64,000 nt of DNA from NCBI RefSeq assembly GCF_014839805.1, contig NC_051141.1:10114777-10178776 (forward strand), given 5' to 3'. Under the pieces are notes generated by a model. That model ran no database searches and was not told the DNA's origin. It saw nothing but the letters and a program-made list of their open reading frames with translations. Source of the stretch: Manduca sexta. Its lineage: Eukaryota; Arthropoda; Insecta; Lepidoptera; Sphingidae. This document shows positions 59,300 through 64,000 of the stretch, one piece after another (positions within the stretch are counted from its first letter, which is position 1; the number at the start of each line of letters is the position of its first letter). Position numbers and translations under genes: made by a program.

Positions 59300-60418
59300 C
59301 AAGCTATAAAATACAGTATTTTAATTTATTTATTCCCAATTTTTCGTCATCCATTATAAATATGCACCAACAAAGATGCGATACGAGAGATTACGTTCAA
59401 TTTTTCGAGACCTTGAAATATGTTTTCTGCATTAGTACCATCTAGTGGTCCTATATAAAAATTACTTTCGATATGTGTGCGTGCGTATATGTACACGAAA
59501 TACCGATCTTTCTGCTTCAGCTAACTTAAACGGTACTATTCTCAGATATTCGTTATGATGAAGCAAAATAAATATATAGATAAATTGTAGCATAGTATAT
59601 ACCTCTAGCATATAGCAAAAAATTTTCTAGAAACAAAGTATTTTGGACGTAATTATAAAAAATGTGACTTTTTGTGACTTCAATGCCATCTAGCGAAAAA
59701 ATTGCGGCGGAGCCATGAACGGATCCGCCTTAAATCACTTCGCGGCGCAGAAAACATCTCTGTCATCTGAAATTTTACTAGATGGCGTTGGCGACCAATT
59801 TTCTTTTGTTATTGAAAATAAACATATAATTAAATAATATATTGAAATGTTAATTAGTAAGTTAGCATTATATGGTAAACAGTGCTGAAATGTACATAAA
59901 CATTTTAATAACAAACCACATTAAAGCCGCACAAAAGCTCAATTGATATACTATGTCATTAATTTTGCGGTTATCAATGCAGCTATAACGTTATAAACAC
60001 AATACGAAACATAAGCAGCAACTTATTATGCATGCTTAATATTCAGTATACTGCTAACGTGTAGAAACCAGAGGCAAATAAATATATTTATTTATCATAA
60101 TATAATTTTCGTTACCAGATAGCCTGCGCGAGGTTTGTTCTTGAAACAAATCTTGGACGAATTGTGGTATTTGGCTATGCAACTATTATATTTATATTTA
60201 GATACCAAAAATAACCTATAAATTGTCGTAAATTGTATTTCGAGGAAACATGACGTTCTGTTGCCCGAGTAATATAAAGATAATCTAATAAACACAATCG
60301 TACTTCTGTTATACACTATCATGTTCAGCTTTTGGAAGTTCGCTGAACATGTGCCTCCCCGAAATATTTTTAAACCAACCTGTTAGACGCGACGTGCATT
60401 CAACGATGTCTTTTATCA
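59300..60418. other. Nothing recognised apart from a short repeat-like patch
   Basis: gccatctagcgaaaaaattg and gatggcgttggcgacc (59687-59795) resemble dispersed repeat text. No coding evidence. Confidence 0.4.
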
Positions 60419-60763
60419 TTAAGGTGGTAGCTCAAGGTCCATTTTCATACATTTTGTTTCGGCTTTAATCTGGGTAACTAAACAAGTATTGGCAAGTAAA
60501 GAATTTAAATTCACGTCTAGTTAGTGATTAGTTCTCGCAGTTGAAGAAAAATGTAAAAATAATTAATAATCATGGATATTTCTGCCTTTAAAATTTCGTC
60601 ATATTAAATTTTAAAGGCCGAAATATCCATGATTATTAATTATTTTACGTTTTTCTTCAGCTCACTAACGAATTTAAATTCTTTACTTGCCAATACTTGT
60701 TTAGTTACCCAGATTAAAGCCGAAACAAAATGTATGAAAATGGACCTTGAGCTACCACCTTAA
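60419..60763. mobile_element. TTAA-flanked palindromic MITE
   Basis: TTAA at 60419-60422 is followed by ggtggtagctcaaggtccat. The mirror-image right arm ends atggaccttgagctaccaccTTAA at 60760-60763. The arms are about 170 bp and nearly identical, meeting near 60600 with almost no loop. TTAA duplication is typical of piggyBac-type elements, which is inference here. A single-arm relative is at 51621-51815. Confidence 0.85.
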
Positions 60764-60779
60764 TGTCAAAGACATTAAA

Positions 60780-61435
60780 TTATACAGGATGTCCCAAAAA
60801 ATAGTGTCCTAGTGATAGACGACTCCGTGGGGTATCCGAATCACCCCCATATATATTCCGATTTTTCATAGTTTTCGAGTTAGAAATGTGTTTTTGAATT
60901 TTCGATTTGAAGAATTAAATGTTTTTTTTAAACAGAACACTTCTTCATGACTTTTTTGTTGCAACAAAATTTTCATAAGTTATACTTTTTTGCTAAAAAC
61001 AATCAGCTTCGTAACTTTAATGAAAATTATGAAAATGTTGGTGTAAAGTGAAAAACTTATGTTCTATGAATTATGACTTAAATCTTCTACTTTAAATTAT
61101 AAATCTGAACAGGTCACTTCGTGGCGCTAAGGTAGGTAAATAAAAACGACTCTCAACTTACATATTCATTAAAAAAAACATAGTCCTTCATGGCGGCTAC
61201 TCTGGCTATAATCAGCCTTAAAAGACAGCGAGGTAGAAAATTCTTAAAATTTGCAATGAGATTACAATTTTTTTTGACGTCTCATAATTCCTAAGGTTTA
61301 TTAGTTTATTAACTAATCGAAAATGACTACAAGAAAGCTTTGGTATATTCTTATGTTTGCTTTCAATTAATTTCGTATGATCCGATCTCGTGGTTTAAGG
61401 GTTGTAAACGTGGGTGCATTTTTTTTACCTGCAAT
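60780..61435 (-). repeat. 650-bp interspersed repeat, copy 2
   Basis: It begins tacaggatgtcccaaaaaat and agtgtcc, the outer end also seen (as atgtctcaaaaaatagtgtc) at 5659-5678 and, reversed, near 6676-6700. The body is the reverse complement of 6048-6700. Family class unknown. Confidence 0.75.
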
Positions 61436-61442
61436 TAAAATA

Positions 61443-61705
61443 GGGCGAGGACCCCTTCGTCCTATTATTACCAATTGGTAATAAGTCGCTGTTTTATTTG
61501 AAATGTCCGTATGTCAAGATGTCGTAACTCGTAGCGTCCTTATATCAATGGAAAAAGTAATAAATTTACAGAAAATATGCTAATATTTGCATTATAATGT
61601 GCAAATTGTATTTTACATCAGTGTTTTGCTATTTCACGGTAGATTGAGTAACCATTGTATAAGCACAATTTTTTTGTAAGACAATCTTTCCAATTTGAAA
61701 TTTTT
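61443..61705 (+). repeat. Repeat F, copy 3
   Basis: ttaccaattggtaataagtc, ctgttttatttgaaatgtcc, aatatgctaatatttgcatt and tttcacggtagattgagtaa match the family. No ORF. Confidence 0.7.
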
Positions 61706-62667
61706 CCGAGAATCGATCCAGTTTTAAATATTTTTATTCGTTTTAACATATTTGTAAGAATCAGTACAACTATAATTGCAATTAAAAACAGGTATGGACT
61801 AGCTTTTTATTAAATTTATTAAAAACCGAATCGTACTGATATGTGTGCAAAAATGCGAACGTGGCGTACGTGAGTACTTGTCAATCTTAGATCGATCGAT
61901 TTACGAGGCAAACTCTGTCCCGCCGGGACGTTTTAAACTATGCCTAAAATACGGGACGTCCCGGTATATACGAGACGTTTGGCAACGCTACTGACAACAC
62001 TTAACCTAAATTGGCGGTTGTTAGGGTGTGAGAAAAAATTATATAAATATATTAAGCGGAATAAAAAAAATAATAATGCTTTCGTAATGAGGATGCGAAT
62101 TGATCAATTATTGCGCATTATATGCGCAGTTTCTAATTCTTTATAAAAGCTGTCTGAGCCTCAGCAACCATGTCAAGTAGATTTACTGCATCCCGTTCGC
62201 CGTAGTGCAATCGTTAAGCCGATGCCCCGAAATTTATTGAGACTAGTTTGCTCCGGGGACAGGGGAATAATGAATAACCAATGCATCCATCTATGATCAA
62301 ATATTGTCAATCAAATTCATAGTTTGAGTCGCATTATTATCAGGTTAAAAATGGAAGGCAATCTTATTTACCACAAAAGATTTCTCTTTTTATTTTACAA
62401 TCCGCTAATTACATTTTCTACTGCGCGGCTTATAGAAATTCTCTTTGCCAATGCAAAATGTCCTCAAGAAACCTTCCTTTGTCGACTTTAACTTAATGTA
62501 CAATGTTACTTTTTTAAAAGTGCCTACATAAACATAAAATGTGTCTCTGCAAATGTGTGCGCTGTGAGTTTTAAATATTGAACGTTTAAAGTAGTTTCGT
62601 GGGCTCATGTCAATATACTGATTTTGAAACTACGTATAATGTAAGACGAAATAATAATAAATAATAA

Positions 62668-62975
62668 TAGTAGCCCTGTATAATGTATATATAGTGACTT
62701 ACTGTTGGGTACAGGCTTCCTCTGTTGGGCACAGGTCCACCACGCTGGCCTAGTGGGGTGGATAGGTAGATTACATACTCCCAATATTCCTATAAAGTTC
62801 TTTTTAGGTATGCAGATGTCCTCACAATATTTTTCTTCACCGTTAAAGCAGGCGTTATTACTAAAAGAATACGCTCATAATTGTAGAAAAATCAGAGGTG
62901 CTTGCCCTTTGGATTTAAATCTACAGACATTAATCGTGGCAGTCCGTTCCACAACCAAGTAGGTTGTCGTTTAAG
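62668..62975 (-). mobile_element. tRNA-derived SINE, family B
   Basis: gtagccctgtataatgtatata, ccaccacgctggcctagtgg, ttcctataaagttctttt, cttcaccgttaaagcag and gcagtccgttccacaacca follow the order of the 24375 copy. The open frame 62705-62962 is a by-product. Confidence 0.78.
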
Positions 62976-63099
62976 ACGAATCAGTGGTTAATAATTATGA
63001 TGTACAGATAAAAATACTTTCCAAAGTTATTTTTAATGGCAGCTTCTATGGCGCATGAAAAAAAAGAACGTACAGCCGTATCGGCTTTACGTATTTTTT

Positions 63100-63262
63100 T
63101 GATAGCCCTGTGCCTGATTTCACTCCGGTCATGTCGGGTCGGCCATCTCACCGGACTATGAGACTGAAGGAACACAGTGTGCACCTGTGTCTTGTGTGCA
63201 TACTTGTGCACTATAATGTCTCCTGCGAATATCTCTATTGAAATTGGCGGCTGTGCTAAAGT
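63100..63262 (+). mobile_element. SINE family A, 3' half
   Basis: It shares cggtcatgtcgg, cacttgtgaactataat-like cttgtgcactataatgtctcc and gaaattggcggc with the family A body. The tRNA-like head is missing. Confidence 0.7.
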
Positions 63263-64000
63263 TCAGTTAAGACGAATTTATTCATTTATTCAAATTCAAA
63301 TACCATAATTGGGCATGTAAAGAATATCTCAAGGCCAAGCGCAGTGCCGCAACATAGTTTGTAATTCGGTGTTTCGGGCAGTGCAATGATAGCAGCCAAC
63401 AGGTCCTGACTATCAGGCAGAACTAACCAACGAAATTAAACATTGTGTACCTGCACGTTGTCTCGAGCGCTGTTCAGTATTTTGTACGTGATACATTGCT
63501 ATCACTATAATAAATTAATCCGTATTTATTAGATAAATGCACGCGCTTGCTTTATGATGTTGGGTAGCATTAATGATTGTAACCTAATTGTATGTTTATT
63601 TCAAGGACAGGCAACTAATGGAATTATATGAAGACAATCAAATATTCGCGCCTCAATTTCAAACTATATCCTTATATCTATGGAAATAACTTTCATTTCT
63701 GTAATTATAGTCACTTGAATGGCATATCAGATTCGGAAAAGAAAAGATAAAATAATATGACCTAGTATTAAAACTAAAATATAGATTATTCGTGAGCTTG
63801 TTAATTAGTTATTTAAATATATTTAATTGAATTATAAGTAACCTTTTGCGTGTATTTTTTTCTGAGTCAAAGACAAGCGATTATGTAACTCTCAGACTAT
63901 TCTCGGCCTACGTGATTACCAAAAAATCATTTAAGTACATCTTTACAGAACTACTCTTCACTATAGTGATAGAAAATATGGAGCCGAGGAGATATTCAAA
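63263..64000. other. Nothing recognised to window end
   Basis: A plus-strand stretch after an acceptor-like tttatttcaag (63594-63604) reads DRQLMELYEDNQIF and then stops. It does not match the expected calaxin continuation. Confidence 0.4.

Noticed and set aside
63605..63690. Possible 3' calaxin exon after tttatttcaag
   Set aside because: The residues do not match the third EF-hand, and it stops after 28 codons.

Overview
This is insect nuclear DNA, most likely from a moth or butterfly. It is AT-rich and intron-dominated. It carries interspersed families that I recall from lepidopteran genomes: tRNA-derived SINEs, Helitrons ending in CTAG, and R1, RTE and copia elements. I had no database, so the order-level assignment rests on that recall and on the two host genes.

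Two host genes can be read exon by exon, and both run off the window or lose exons. (1) On the minus strand, from 31.9 kb down to 4.3 kb, lies the N-terminal half of a class B (secretin-family) GPCR of the calcitonin/DH31 receptor type. Seven exons join in consistent phase. They give all six hormone-receptor-domain cysteines, TM1, TM2 and the extracellular loop plus TM3; the remaining helices must lie left of base 1. (2) On the plus strand, from 34.9 to 47.0 kb, are three exons of a calaxin/EFCAB1-like EF-hand protein (an axonemal outer-dynein-arm calcium sensor). Exon phases show that one exon in the 10.3-kb intron is unidentified, and the 3' exons were not found.

Most of the rest is transposon strata. 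0.8-2.3 kb: a decayed coding relic. 5.1-6.7 kb: a fold-back repeat. 9.5-10.0 and 27.3-28.8 kb: two copies of one Helitron family, the second split cleanly by another Helitron that carries a five-unit array of about 124 bp. 17.7-20.7 kb: a copia element whose leader contains a Helitron fragment and whose RT is cut by an R1 3' end. 23.9-27.1 kb: a repeat present both whole and split by a 5'-truncated R1-like element. 43.5-44.5 kb: SINEs around an RTE reverse transcriptase relic. 47.4-48.4 kb: a Tc1-like transposase relic. 52-59 kb: an ISL2EU-type element (THAP/DDE transposase plus convergent SAP-SWIM-YqaJ nuclease gene), then a Mutator-like relic and a DDE_3 (IS630/Tc1-type) relic. 60.4-60.8 kb: a near-perfect TTAA-flanked palindrome.

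No cellular RNA gene, CRISPR array or bacterial-type operon was seen. The most distinctive content is the two-gene ISL2EU element and the in-window empty-site/filled-site pairs. I did not find a convincing new biological system.
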